The translations under genes were made by a program, and so were the position numbers. A stretch of DNA of 64,000 bases from positions 62,001 to 126,000 of the forward strand of contig NZ_JAIVAC010000003.1 in the NCBI RefSeq assembly GCF_020171655.1, read 5' to 3'. How positions within the stretch are numbered: the first letter of the stretch is position 1; each line of letters starts with the position of its first letter. The notes beneath the pieces were generated by a model. The model was not told the DNA's origin, did not search any database, and saw only the letters and a list, made by a program, of their open reading frames with translations. Below, piece after piece: positions 25,567 through 34,446 of the stretch. This DNA is from Exiguobacterium aestuarii (GTDB taxonomy: Bacteria; Bacillota; Bacilli; Exiguobacteriales; Exiguobacteriaceae).

Positions 25567-25580
25567 TGCAAACGTTTGCA
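25567..25580. promoter_or_regulatory. Perfect cre-type palindrome before the two-component operon
   Basis: TGCAAACGTTTGCA is a perfect 14-bp palindrome fitting the CcpA/LacI-type cre consensus. It lies 38 bases before the kinase start, so carbon-catabolite or LacI-family repression is likely. Confidence 0.75.
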
Positions 25581-25585
25581 AAAAA

Positions 25586-25630
25586 CCACAAAAAAATTCC
25601 CTCGTCTCTTTTGAAACGAGGAAATTTCTT
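25586..25630 (-). terminator. Terminator after M48 protease gene
   Basis: AAATTTCCTCGT pairs with ACGAGGGAATTT (one mismatch), followed by TTTTTG on the minus strand. Confidence 0.82.
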
Positions 25631-26848
25631 TTATTCATATGCTTCCATTAATTCAATGACTTGAGGACCGTGTCCCCACTCTTTTGCTGTATCGATTGGC
25701 GTCATCCCGCTTTCATTCTCAATCGTGACGTCAGCTCCGTTGTCTAATAATAATTGAACGATCTCCGAATCCACCTCATCATTGTAGAACAAGTTGTGAA
25801 GTGGCGTTTCGCCATACTCGTCTTGAATATTCACGTCAGCACCATTTTGTAATTCTGCTTCGATCTCTTCATAGCTCGCATTATTATACGTCAATTCTTG
25901 GATTGGTTCTTCCCATTCCAACGCCCAATCATCTGCAAGGTCCTCACTCATCGCCGCAGATACAATCTCCGTCAAATCGTCGCTCATAACTAGAAAAGCG
26001 ATAATGACTCCATTCCCGATGACCGTCAACAGTACCATCGAAATGATAGAAGCTTTCACATATCCAGCCGTCTTGAATACCGGAATGTTTTCTTCACCTG
26101 CAGCTGTTGCAATCGATGCGATTCGCTTCGGTAACGTTGGATGCGTCGACAACAACTCACTATACTTCGCGATAAACCCGTTCTCTCGACTTGCTTCGTA
26201 CATATAGTCGAACTCATTCACTTCTTTCGCGAGCGGTCCCCCGATTGCAAGAACCGTTAACGCACGCTTCGTCGCCCCGAAATCTTGAATGTAATGAGCA
26301 GCCATCCGGTCACACGTATATTCACAAGCACGTGAATAGGCAGAACCTAAGAAAGGAATGATACTACCGAGCAAGACGACCCACTGCTTTTGGACATGGT
26401 TACGACGAATGTGTGCCAGCTCGTGTGCGATGACAAACTCCACTTCTTTCGTCTGTCCCGTCCGTGTTAATTCCACGACATCCGAATACAGAATGACCAT
26501 GTTCTTCTGGAAGAAACGTGTGGCAAAAGCGTTTAATACACCACCCGCTTGTAAAATATACACATCTGGCAACAAGCGGATGCCCATATCTGCCCCGACG
26601 CGTTGAACCATCTCATGAAGTTCTGTAAACTGACGAGCCGTCACTTTGACACCGTTCGTCCGAATGTACCCGATTTGAATCCAGTGAGTAAAGAGCGAGA
26701 GCGATACGATTGTACCGATGATCCATAAAAAGAGACCGAATGAGGCTACTGTCAGCACGATCCCGAGGATTAACATGAGCACGCTTGCTGCAACTAATAG
26801 TGAGAAGTATAGTTTTTCTCGTTTATGTACCAAGTTTGAATGATTCAT
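25631..26848 (-). CDS. M48 metalloprotease with C-terminal ankyrin repeats
   Basis: A 405-residue membrane protease. Two N-terminal helices (about 15-60) are followed by the zinc site HELAH (142-146) and a third ligand Glu176 in CEYTCDR, as in HtpX/Ste24-like M48 enzymes that degrade damaged membrane proteins. A third membrane helix lies at about 268-290. After an acidic linker, residues 345-405 carry about two ankyrin repeats (YGETPLHNL, SGMTPIDTA). I know of no standard M48 protein with ankyrin repeats; they may bind substrates or regulators. Confidence 0.88.
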   Translation of the reverse strand: MNHSNLVHKREKLYFSLLVAASVLMLILGIVLTVASFGLFLWIIGTIVSLSLFTHWIQIGYIRTNGVKVTARQFTELHEMVQRVGADMGIRLLPDVYILQAGGVLNAFATRFFQKNMVILYSDVVELTRTGQTKEVEFVIAHELAHIRRNHVQKQWVVLLGSIIPFLGSAYSRACEYTCDRMAAHYIQDFGATKRALTVLAIGGPLAKEVNEFDYMYEASRENGFIAKYSELLSTHPTLPKRIASIATAAGEENIPVFKTAGYVKASIISMVLLTVIGNGVIIAFLVMSDDLTEIVSAAMSEDLADDWALEWEEPIQELTYNNASYEEIEAELQNGADVNIQDEYGETPLHNLFYNDEVDSEIVQLLLDNGADVTIENESGMTPIDTAKEWGHGPQVIELMEAYE

Positions 26849-26910
26849 CTATTTTCTCCTTCTTTTTCCAAAATACATGTTTAATTATACCGTTACTTCC
26901 AGAAGAAACA

Positions 26911-26951
26911 ACGAAAAAAATAGAAACTGACAAAGTCGTCAGTTTCTAGCG
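26911..26951 (-). terminator. Terminator after sugar dehydrogenase gene
   Basis: TAGAAACTGAC pairs with GTCAGTTTCTA and is followed by TTTTTTTCG on the minus strand; it overlaps the stop codon. Confidence 0.87.
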
Positions 26952-28043
26952 AATCGTTACTTGATAAAGTTGATCGTCTTGAGGTTGTGGGTTGCCTCGT
27001 CCGTCCGTATTGTTCGAAATAAAATACAAGGTGTCATCTTCTAACCACACATCACGAATCCGACCTACATCTTCGACAATCGTCGTCACTTGTTTCGTTT
27101 CCCGGTCGATGGCAACAAGCCGCTCGTTCCGAAGTGTCGCCATATAGACGTACTGTTCATCTGTCGCGATACCAGAAGGTGCCCAAGACGTCTCGCCTAC
27201 TTCAAACCACGGTGTGACAAGGCCATCTTGTTCCTGATTCGCCTCAATGATCGGCCATCCATAATTGTTTCCTTCTTCTATCACGTTTACCTCGTCATGT
27301 CCGCTCGCCCCGTGTTCGCTCGCATAAAGAACTTCATCAATTTGACTCAATCCTTGAGGATTGCGGTGACCGAGCGAATAGATCCAGTCGGTCGGTTTAC
27401 CTTCACCCGATAATGGGATTCGTAGAATCTTTCCGGCTAATGATGATTCGTCTTGTGCGAGTTCAGGCACGAGCGCATCTCCCGTCGTCACCCAAAGATG
27501 CTCACCGTCCAGCAATAGGCGACCTCCGTTGTGGAAACGTGCACCTGGAATCTCGTCAAGCAAGACGTCCGTCTCTTCAAAGCGTTCTCCATCCCACGTC
27601 AACTCGACCACACGATTTTGAACATTTCTTCCAGACGATCCATACGTGTGATACGCGTAAAGGATTCCGCTCGATTCAAAATCTTCGCTTAACGCAAGGC
27701 CAAGGAGCCCTCCTTCACCAATCTCGAATACACTTTCCTTGAAGTTCACGTCTTGTCGGGTTGCGCGACCCGAACTGTCAATCACGGTGATGGTACCACC
27801 GCGTTCGGATACGAGCCACCCCTCCTCTGTTCGAGCGAGTGACCACGGGATGGACAAGTTCTCGGCAATGGCGGTCACTTCTCCAATCTCAAGATTCGAC
27901 TCTTCCGTCGTACTCGTCTCACGATCAGTCTCTGACTCACTACGTGTCTCTTCTAAAGTAGGTGGTTCTGTTCCTTCGTTCGTCGATTCCGGCGTACATC
28001 CCATCAGAAACAACAGTGTCACAATCCCAATTTGACGTTTCAT
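26946..28043 (-). CDS. PQQ-type glucose/sorbosone dehydrogenase lipoprotein
   Basis: A 365-residue exported lipoprotein: signal helix with lipobox LMGC (Cys16), a Ser/Glu/Thr-rich linker to about residue 50, then a six-bladed propeller with IPWSLARTEEGWLVSERGG, GARFHNGGRLLLD, YSLGHRNPQGL and SEHGASGHDEVNVI, the landmarks of soluble aldose sugar dehydrogenases (GSDH family). Such enzymes oxidise sugars using PQQ if available; many bacteria without PQQ synthesis keep the protein. Single-gene unit. The native substrate is unknown. Confidence 0.88.
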   Translation of the reverse strand: MKRQIGIVTLLFLMGCTPESTNEGTEPPTLEETRSESETDRETSTTEESNLEIGEVTAIAENLSIPWSLARTEEGWLVSERGGTITVIDSSGRATRQDVNFKESVFEIGEGGLLGLALSEDFESSGILYAYHTYGSSGRNVQNRVVELTWDGERFEETDVLLDEIPGARFHNGGRLLLDGEHLWVTTGDALVPELAQDESSLAGKILRIPLSGEGKPTDWIYSLGHRNPQGLSQIDEVLYASEHGASGHDEVNVIEEGNNYGWPIIEANQEQDGLVTPWFEVGETSWAPSGIATDEQYVYMATLRNERLVAIDRETKQVTTIVEDVGRIRDVWLEDDTLYFISNNTDGRGNPQPQDDQLYQVTIR

Positions 28044-28080
28044 GTCGGTTCGCCTCCCTTTCCTTCATCATACCCTTGTT

Positions 28081-29541
28081 TCAAGAGCGTTGTGAAGGTT
28101 CCGGTGGGCGAGCCGGCAAGCGGGACGCGATGACGAACGCGATGATTGCGGCGACCATCGCTCCGATAAAGATGCTGTTCAATCCGGTCGCAATGATTTG
28201 TTCTCCTTGAAGTCGAACCGAAGCGTTCAACGTCTCCGTGACGCTCTGATTGAAGAAGTCTTCTAACGAAACTTGAGATAACGCGCTGCTCTCTTTAAAG
28301 TCGTTAAGAACAACAAAGTTAAAGACTGCTCCGAACACCGCTACACCGAGCGTTTGACCAACCGTGCTTAAAAATGAGTTGGTCGCCGTCGCCGTTCCAC
28401 GCTGTTGATAAGAGACGACAGTTTGCAGGACGACGATAAACATCGGTTGAGACAATCCAAATCCGACACCGATTAGCGCCACTGCCCCATACACCCATAC
28501 GTCTGAACTCGACTGGGATAACAGTGTTAACGTCAGCGTCCCGATGATGAGCAATCCCATCCCGATCAAGGCGCGTCGTCTCGGAGAAGCCACTCCGAGT
28601 GAACGCCCCCCGATAATCGACGTGAACGTCCACGCGACCGAAAGTGGCATCAACATGAATCCAGCCTCTGTCGCCGATTTTCCCAACACAGCTTGTGCCC
28701 AAATTGGAATGTAAGCGGACATGGAGACGAGCACCCACGCCGCAAAAAAGACCGAGCCGTTGATGGCAGCAATCGTTGGTTGCTTGAGTAATTCAAACGG
28801 CAATAACGGAGATTTTGCTTTTCGTTCAGATACGAAGAAACCAACCAATAAGATGATACTGAATACCCCACTGGCAACAATGGTCGTCGTCCATTCATTC
28901 GTTTCACTGAATGTGATCAGGGCGTATAAGAATGCTGTCGTCCCACCTGCGAACAAGAGCGCTCCTTTCAAGTCGATTCGTTCAGTCGTCTCAGCGACTT
29001 TCTCTTTATAGAAGATGATGATCATGATAAACGAGAGTAACGCAAATGGTACGTTCAATAAAAAGACGTAGCGCCAAGATAACGTTTCGACTAAAAAGCC
29101 TCCGATGACCGGACCGAGCACACCCGACACACCCCATACGGCACTTAAAATCCCTTGAATCTTTCCGCGCTCCTCGTATTTATATAGGTCTCCGATAATC
29201 GTCATCGAAATCGGAAGGACGGCACCGGCCCCTAGACCTTGTAGCGCCCGAAAAACGATCAGCTGTTCCATCGACGTGGCTAACCCACATAAGAGTGAGG
29301 ATAGCGTGAACAATCCGATTCCAAATAAGAGGACACGCTTTCGCCCGAATAAATCTGCTACTTTTCCATAAATCGGTGTTGATACTGCTGTAAATAGTAA
29401 GAAGGCAGCAAATACCCAGCTGACGAGCGTCGCCCCGTTCAACTCACTGGCAATGACAGGCGTCGCAACTGATACGACCGTCCCTTCGATCGCCGCTAAA
29501 AAGGTTGCCAATAAGAGAGCAACCGTCACATTTTTTCTCAT
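28081..29541 (-). CDS. MFS multidrug exporter, EmrB/QacA type (14 helices)
   Basis: A 486-residue drug:proton antiporter with 14 membrane helices. ATFLAAIEGTVVSVATPVIA (helix 1), GKVADLFGRKRVLLFG (motif A) and GPVIGGFL (motif C of antiporters) are clear. GGGGAG precedes the ATG of MRKNVTVALL; two further upstream ATG codons overlap or precede the ribosome site. It follows a terminator and is transcribed alone. The substrate is unknown. Confidence 0.9.
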   Translation of the reverse strand: MRKNVTVALLLATFLAAIEGTVVSVATPVIASELNGATLVSWVFAAFLLFTAVSTPIYGKVADLFGRKRVLLFGIGLFTLSSLLCGLATSMEQLIVFRALQGLGAGAVLPISMTIIGDLYKYEERGKIQGILSAVWGVSGVLGPVIGGFLVETLSWRYVFLLNVPFALLSFIMIIIFYKEKVAETTERIDLKGALLFAGGTTAFLYALITFSETNEWTTTIVASGVFSIILLVGFFVSERKAKSPLLPFELLKQPTIAAINGSVFFAAWVLVSMSAYIPIWAQAVLGKSATEAGFMLMPLSVAWTFTSIIGGRSLGVASPRRRALIGMGLLIIGTLTLTLLSQSSSDVWVYGAVALIGVGFGLSQPMFIVVLQTVVSYQQRGTATATNSFLSTVGQTLGVAVFGAVFNFVVLNDFKESSALSQVSLEDFFNQSVTETLNASVRLQGEQIIATGLNSIFIGAMVAAIIAFVIASRLPARPPEPSQRS

Positions 29542-29555
29542 CCGTTCCATCTCCC

Positions 29556-29598
29556 CAAAAAAATAGTGGCGTCGGAAGGTTCCGAGCACCACTTCAAC
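29556..29598 (-). terminator. Terminator after nosF
   Basis: GTGGTGCTCGGAA pairs imperfectly with TTCCGACGCCAC, followed by TATTTTTTTGG on the minus strand. Confidence 0.78.
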
Positions 29599-29604
29599 TG
29601 TCTA

Positions 29605-30324
29605 TTATTTTGTGCGAGCCACGTCCATTTGACAAGTGTCATCTTCTGATTCGAAAAAGAATTCTCTTAGACGTTCATACGCGGCTTGTTCGTCATCGAC
29701 ATGCACCTTCCCACAAATAGAACCCGCTCTCATCATCCAGACTTCATCTGACAACATAGCGGCAACATCTAATTGATGAGTTGAAAATACAATGGTCGTC
29801 CCTCGCTCCGCCTCTTCACGTAGTAAATCTTGAAGCATTCGCACCCAGATCGGGTCTAGACCGTTCGTCGGTTCATCTAATAAAAGGATGGCCGCCTCAT
29901 TGACGAGCGCTTGTGCCAAGAGGAGACGTTGTCGCATTCCTTTGGATAGTTCGGTGATTTTCTTGCGCTTATGTTCATATAATCCGACCCGTTTTAGAAC
30001 TTCAGGAGTCGGACGTGCGCCTTGCAAGATCGCGTAATAGGCGAACGTCTCTTCAACCGTCCATGTATCGTCAAATGAGAAGTCGTCTGGCATATAACCA
30101 AAGCTTTGATTGTATTTCATTCGTTCAGTTGTCGTGAAGCCATTCAACTGAATGACGCCGGTACTTGGTTCAATCGTTCCATTCATCAGATTTAAAAGCG
30201 TCGATTTCCCCGCCCCATTACTCCCGCATAAAGCAATAATTCTCCCTGAGGTAATCTCTTCACGAATCGGATGGAGCGACCACGTATCGCCATATTTTTT
30301 TCCTACGTCTATACAGTGAATCAT
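29605..30324 (-). CDS. nosF: NosF-like ABC ATPase
   Basis: A 239-residue ATPase with Walker A GSNGAGKST (34-42), signature LSKGMRQR and Walker B ILLLDEPTNGLDP. It is followed in the operon order D-L-Y-F, and with NosY forms the Nos transporter that supplies sulfur or copper for the copper centres of nitrous-oxide reductase. GGAGG is eight bases before MIHCIDV; a longer frame lacks a site. It overlaps nosY by four bases. No nosZ is present in the window. Confidence 0.83.
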   Translation of the reverse strand: MIHCIDVGKKYGDTWSLHPIREEITSGRIIALCGSNGAGKSTLLNLMNGTIEPSTGVIQLNGFTTTERMKYNQSFGYMPDDFSFDDTWTVEETFAYYAILQGARPTPEVLKRVGLYEHKRKKITELSKGMRQRLLLAQALVNEAAILLLDEPTNGLDPIWVRMLQDLLREEAERGTTIVFSTHQLDVAAMLSDEVWMMRAGSICGKVHVDDEQAAYERLREFFFESEDDTCQMDVARTK

Positions 30325-31112
30325 GATGTTTTCCTCCAAGCCACTTTCGAAGCAAACCACAACAAGACACTACTCATCGCCATCAAGATAGCCCAGACGA
30401 CGATGGATCCAATCGGGCGATTCATCCAATTTAACCAGTTAAGATACACCTCTCCAAACACGTCTGGAGATGATACTGTTGTACTGGCCCAAATGCGCAT
30501 CAAATCAAATCCATTCACAAACAGTGCAAGGATCATTCCATTCATCTGCATGCCATAAGGAAGCCAGGAAATCATCGCCACAAGAATCGTCGGCCATAAT
30601 AGTACGAGGACGACCCACATTAAAAAGGCGAGTAACATCGCTCGGATCCTTGTACGACCGAATAGTCCGATTAACGTACCGAGTGCCGTCGCATATATTG
30701 TTAATCCGGTCGCGTAGACAAATAAGATGAACCACGTTGTAAACGATTGACCGACAACGAGTGACGCGATGAAGAATGCCAATAATAGAACAAGTACTTG
30801 TGTAACCAAAAACGAACTGAAGCGGATGAAAATGAATTTCCACTTTGGATACGTGAATGTCGAAAGCAAACTTAGTCGTTTCGATTCTTGTTCTTGTCCC
30901 CAATGGATTGCCGTGGTCAGTAAGATGAAAAGCGGAAGCAATAGACCGAGCACCGTGATCAACGTTGCGCTTATGTTCGTATAGTCGGCAGCAATCGGTA
31001 GTGCTTGTCCAAGTCCTCCAAGTAGAACGAGTGTGAGAATCCACGTCAGGAGAAAGGCATAGTTCTCTCGCTTTCGAAGGCTGCGTGCCCATTCCATCCT
31101 CCATAGAGACAT
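30321..31112 (-). CDS. nosY: NosY-like ABC permease
   Basis: A 263-residue ABC-2 permease with six membrane helices and the early cytoplasmic segment HWGQEQESKRLSLLSTFTYP, typical of NosY. It lies three bases after nosL and overlaps nosF by four, so it should act with them. In denitrifiers NosFY powers NosD for maturing the CuZ centre of NosZ. Here the partner enzyme is not in view. Confidence 0.8.
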   Translation of the reverse strand: MSLWRMEWARSLRKRENYAFLLTWILTLVLLGGLGQALPIAADYTNISATLITVLGLLLPLFILLTTAIHWGQEQESKRLSLLSTFTYPKWKFIFIRFSSFLVTQVLVLLLAFFIASLVVGQSFTTWFILFVYATGLTIYATALGTLIGLFGRTRIRAMLLAFLMWVVLVLLWPTILVAMISWLPYGMQMNGMILALFVNGFDLMRIWASTTVSSPDVFGEVYLNWLNWMNRPIGSIVVWAILMAMSSVLLWFASKVAWRKTS

Positions 31113-31115
31113 CGG

Positions 31116-31676
31116 TTACTGCCCTTCTTCTTCCGTATCCATCTCCATGTCCATCTCGCTATCTTGATTCATTCCGTCCATCGAGCCTTCGCCATCCATC
31201 ATCATGTTCATCTCGCCACGTTCCCATGTATGATCTTTCAATTGATCGAAGTTCATCATCTTGCCGCCGTTCTCTTCCATATACGCTTCCGCGTCCGCCT
31301 CTTTTGCGAACGATAGAATATTGTAAGCCATCGGTGTTTTCGACTCTTTGTCGTAAACAAACATCGCTTCGTCTAATTCGACCCAATCTTTTGTATTGAA
31401 ATCTTTCACATACATGGCTGCAATATCGTCTTCTTTTTGTTCTGGATACCAATCACGCATCAAGCATCCAATATCATCGAACGCATATCCTTTTTCATTC
31501 TCCATGATTGCTTCCGCTGCGAACTGCTCATCCATGATTTTCATCTTACACACTTCGCATTCCGTTTCGCCCCATTTGATTTCAAACGGTTCTGCCGACG
31601 CACTTGAACATGCACCAAGTGCTAACGATAATCCTGCTACTGATAATAGTCCTGCTACTTGTTTATACGATTTCAT
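31116..31676 (-). CDS. nosL: NosL-like copper-binding lipoprotein
   Basis: A 186-residue lipoprotein: signal helix with lipobox LGAC (Cys23), then the NosL core with CEVCKMKIM (Cys40, Cys43, Met45, Met48), where NosL binds Cu(I). GGGAGGA precedes MKSYKQVAG. After the core it carries an unusual C-terminal tail of about 30 residues rich in Met and acidic residues (EMNMMMDGEGSMDGMNQDSE), which looks like an added copper-binding segment. It overlaps nosD by 14 bases. Confidence 0.85.
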   Translation of the reverse strand: MKSYKQVAGLLSVAGLSLALGACSSASAEPFEIKWGETECEVCKMKIMDEQFAAEAIMENEKGYAFDDIGCLMRDWYPEQKEDDIAAMYVKDFNTKDWVELDEAMFVYDKESKTPMAYNILSFAKEADAEAYMEENGGKMMNFDQLKDHTWERGEMNMMMDGEGSMDGMNQDSEMDMEMDTEEEGQ

Positions 31677-32847
31677 GTCGTTTCCTCCCAAATCTCCAAA
31701 TGATCATGAGCAATAAAATACTTCCTACATTCCAGACCGAACCGTTCCATTTCCACATCGGAGAATAAGTTTGTGGTGAAACATCTGTCAACGATACGTC
31801 TTTCGGGCTCCTTAATATACTTTTTAGTAAAAGAAGACCAGGTGACCCATACAATAATTCGAATGCCTCATATGAATCTGTCAATAAGAATAAATATGGG
31901 TCTGTGCGAAATGGAACCTCACTATAGCCGTCGCCATTCAGGTCAAGGGTTATGTCACCCCACACATTTCCTTGCACGATGTTTTCAGATGACTCGACCA
32001 TCGTTACGGGTTCTCGATTCCCCAATAGATTATTTTGGAGAATCATCATCCCTCTTGCTTGCTTCAATTGAAAGCCAATGTCATTTCCATTAATTGCATT
32101 CTGTTCGAGTGTCGTCCCAGTCGACTGCTCCGCATATAAACCGATATGATTCCCATAAATACTCGTCTTCTCAATTGTTGTATCGATGGCTTCATATAAC
32201 ATCAGTCCCGTCGCCGTTCCACCGACTTGATCATGCACATTTCCATTTTGAAAAGTGACTCGATTCGTACCCATAATCATCGCACCCGTCAGGTTATGAT
32301 GAAGTTCAGGTACAGAAATCATAACGTCAGTCGGAAACATCAAGTGAATGCCATAACGTGAATGCGAGACGACTGGTCGCACAATCGTGTGCTGAAATCC
32401 ATTTTCTATGTATATCCCGTCTCGCACTTCTTTTGCGACGACTCCTCTAAGCTCTGACGCTTCGCTATTGAGAAGAACGACCCCATCTGCCTGTCCATTT
32501 CCTTGAATTGATGTTCGAATGACACGTACGCCGTAACCATTCTTAATCAATAGTCCAGTGCCCGAGGATTCGATGGACACATCGATTAGTTGGTGTCCGA
32601 GACCCGATACTTGAACGGCGGGTACACGATCACTCTCGCACTGTTGAACCGATACACGTTCAAGAAGAGCACCCGTTCCTCGAAGAATGAACGCCGGATG
32701 TCCACAACTCGTATATGTTTTTCCAGCCCCATCAAATACTTCGTTTGATTCGATGACGATTGGTTCGGTCAATGGAGTCAGCGTTTCTTCCGCATTCACA
32801 TGCGGCACCCAACACATAAATAGAATCCCTACTAGTAATCGTTTCAT
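31663..32847 (-). CDS. nosD: NosD-like exported beta-helix protein
   Basis: A 394-residue protein with a signal peptide (MKRLLVGILFMCWVPHVNA), a right-handed parallel beta-helix of repeated turns (for example NGYGVRVIRTSIQGN, SRYGIHLMFP) of the CASH/NosD type, and a C-terminal membrane helix (VGSILLLMIIWRF) that anchors it. NosD is the extracytoplasmic partner of NosFY. AGGAGG is correctly placed. It is the first gene of the nosDLYF operon. A CsoR-like element is 43 bases upstream. Confidence 0.83.
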   Translation of the reverse strand: MKRLLVGILFMCWVPHVNAEETLTPLTEPIVIESNEVFDGAGKTYTSCGHPAFILRGTGALLERVSVQQCESDRVPAVQVSGLGHQLIDVSIESSGTGLLIKNGYGVRVIRTSIQGNGQADGVVLLNSEASELRGVVAKEVRDGIYIENGFQHTIVRPVVSHSRYGIHLMFPTDVMISVPELHHNLTGAMIMGTNRVTFQNGNVHDQVGGTATGLMLYEAIDTTIEKTSIYGNHIGLYAEQSTGTTLEQNAINGNDIGFQLKQARGMMILQNNLLGNREPVTMVESSENIVQGNVWGDITLDLNGDGYSEVPFRTDPYLFLLTDSYEAFELLYGSPGLLLLKSILRSPKDVSLTDVSPQTYSPMWKWNGSVWNVGSILLLMIIWRFGRKRHEIV

Positions 32848-32889
32848 GCCCCCTCCTTCTCTCAACCGCTTACATCACTTATTCTACTG

Positions 32890-32905
32890 AAACCCCCGTG
32901 GGTAT
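32890..32905. promoter_or_regulatory. CsoR-like element before nosD
   Basis: Read on the minus strand, ATACCC-N4-GGGTTT resembles the ATACCC/GGGTAT arms of CsoR copper-repressor sites. It lies in the spacer before a possible -10 (TAGAAT). Weak on sequence, but consistent with copper-related genes. Confidence 0.4.
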
Positions 32906-32941
32906 GTGTGTGGTTTATATGGGATTCTTGTGACAGTTTCT

Positions 32942-32993
32942 TCATAAAAAAAACACAGACAGTGAAGGGGTCGTTTCACCGTCTGTGCGTCGC
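32942..32993 (-). terminator. Terminator after sugar-binding protein gene
   Basis: CACAGACGGTGAA pairs with TTCACTGTCTGTG over an eight-base loop, followed by TTTTTTTT on the minus strand. Confidence 0.88.
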
Positions 32994-34286
32994 TTATTTC
33001 ACTTTGTCTTGCCATACTTTCGTGAAGTCTTGTAGCATCTCTTCACCTGTTTTTTGTCCACCGACATATGCCTGCATGAGGGCACCGTATTCATTCACCG
33101 CACCATCCGGGTACTTGAACCAGTTCCACGAGATGGTCTTTCCTTCATTCGAGTATGCGAGGATGTCATCCGCGAGCGGTCCGAGGTCGTTCGCTTCAAT
33201 CGACTTGAATGCAGGAATAAACTTGAACTTGTTGACCATATAGTCTTTCCCAGTATCAGATGTCGCCATCCATTCTAAGAAATCTTTTGCTTCTTCTTTA
33301 TACTTCGAGTTCTTGTTGACGACCCAGTTGTTCGGGACACCAACCGGTAGGCGGTCCATTTTCTCGGCATCATCGTTGATTGGGATTGGAACGAAGCCCA
33401 TCTCCATATCCGGATTCACATCGAGAATCATCTGTTGTGCCCAGTTCCCTTGTTGGAGCATCGCTGTCTCTCCTTGGGCGAACTGTGTGACTTGTGTATT
33501 ATAGTCTGTCGTCAATGGATTCTTATTCCCGTATTTGATCGTCAAATCAAACAGCTTCAAAAATTCTTGGAACTGTTCGTTGTCTTCAAATTTCGCTTTA
33601 TTTTCGTTCAATGCTTGAATGAACGCGTCCGGATCGTCTTGCTGCGCCATCGGAATATTTAAGAGATGAATGCCTAAAATCCAAAACTCTGCATAACCAA
33701 CAGAGAATGGTGTGATCCCCGCCTTCTCTAATTTTTCTGCCGCTGCTGTCAATTCAGAAAGCGTTTTTGGTAACTCATCGATGCCGGCCTTTTCAAACAG
33801 TGCCTTGTTATAAATAAAACCGTATCCTTCAAGGTTCATCGGCATTCCGTAAAGTTTACCATCCATCGTCATCGGCTCTTTGGCGACTTCCGTCAAATCA
33901 CCGACCCATTTCTCGCTCGATAAGTCTTCGAGTTTGTCTTTCCACGTTTGTGCTTCTGTGAAGCCACCGTTGTTGAAGATGTCCGGTTCGTTGCCTGAAG
34001 CGAATTGAGACTTGAGGGCCGCACCATAGTCCGCACCGCCACCGACCGTTTGAACGGTCACTTTGACGCCAGTCTCTTCTTCATACTCTTTCGCCATTGC
34101 TTCAAGATCTTTGGCGATCTCCGCTTTGAACTGAAAGACATTTAACGTAACGTCTTTTTTATCACCGCTATCCGCACTTCCTTCAGAAGACCCTTCGTCT
34201 GTAAGAGATCCTCCTCCACAAGCTGCTAATGATAGTACCATTCCAGCTGTCATGACTGCAGTCGACAATTTCCACTTCCGTTTCAT
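32994..34286 (-). CDS. ABC sugar-binding lipoprotein, MalE/MsmE type
   Basis: A 430-residue extracellular binding lipoprotein: signal with lipobox LAAC, Gly/Ser/acidic linker, and a family-1 solute-binding domain (LYGMPMNLEGYGFIYNKALF, QQGNWAQQMILD). It delivers oligosaccharides to the MalFG-type permeases. GGGAGG precedes MKRKWKL. Unusually it is separated from those permease genes by asnA and its own promoter. A 26-bp block and cre-like site upstream match those upstream of the permeases. The ATPase is probably MsmX-like and encoded elsewhere. Confidence 0.9.
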   Translation of the reverse strand: MKRKWKLSTAVMTAGMVLSLAACGGGSLTDEGSSEGSADSGDKKDVTLNVFQFKAEIAKDLEAMAKEYEEETGVKVTVQTVGGGADYGAALKSQFASGNEPDIFNNGGFTEAQTWKDKLEDLSSEKWVGDLTEVAKEPMTMDGKLYGMPMNLEGYGFIYNKALFEKAGIDELPKTLSELTAAAEKLEKAGITPFSVGYAEFWILGIHLLNIPMAQQDDPDAFIQALNENKAKFEDNEQFQEFLKLFDLTIKYGNKNPLTTDYNTQVTQFAQGETAMLQQGNWAQQMILDVNPDMEMGFVPIPINDDAEKMDRLPVGVPNNWVVNKNSKYKEEAKDFLEWMATSDTGKDYMVNKFKFIPAFKSIEANDLGPLADDILAYSNEGKTISWNWFKYPDGAVNEYGALMQAYVGGQKTGEEMLQDFTKVWQDKVK

Positions 34287-34335
34287 TTCATTTCCTCCCT
34301 TAACCTGATCCATTCTTTACAAAATCAACTTTAAA

Positions 34336-34391
34336 TGAAAACGCTTCCATAATGTAGGTGTCAAATTTGACGAATAGGGTGGAAAATGTTG
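34336..34391 (-). promoter_or_regulatory. Sugar-binding protein promoter region: cre-like site and 26-bp shared block
   Basis: A cre-like TGAAAACGCTTCCA lies at 34336-34349. The block 34366-34391 (core AGGGTGGAAAAT) matches 37704-37729 at 23 of 26 bases. On the minus strand a -10 of CATTAT is 28 bases after CCACCC, the same spacing as at the permease promoter. Confidence 0.65.
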
Positions 34392-34393
34392 CA

Positions 34394-34429
34394 CAGAAAA
34401 ACAGGACTCACGTTTGGAGTCCTGTTCCG
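34394..34429 (-). terminator. Terminator after asnA
   Basis: ACAGGACTC pairs with GAGTCCTGT over a seven-base loop, followed by TTTTC on the minus strand. Confidence 0.8.
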
Positions 34430-34446
34430 TGTTTCTTCATATTATA

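Noticed and set aside
30505..31104. 199-codon minus-strand frame
   Set aside because: Wholly inside nosY in another frame; composition is not protein-like.
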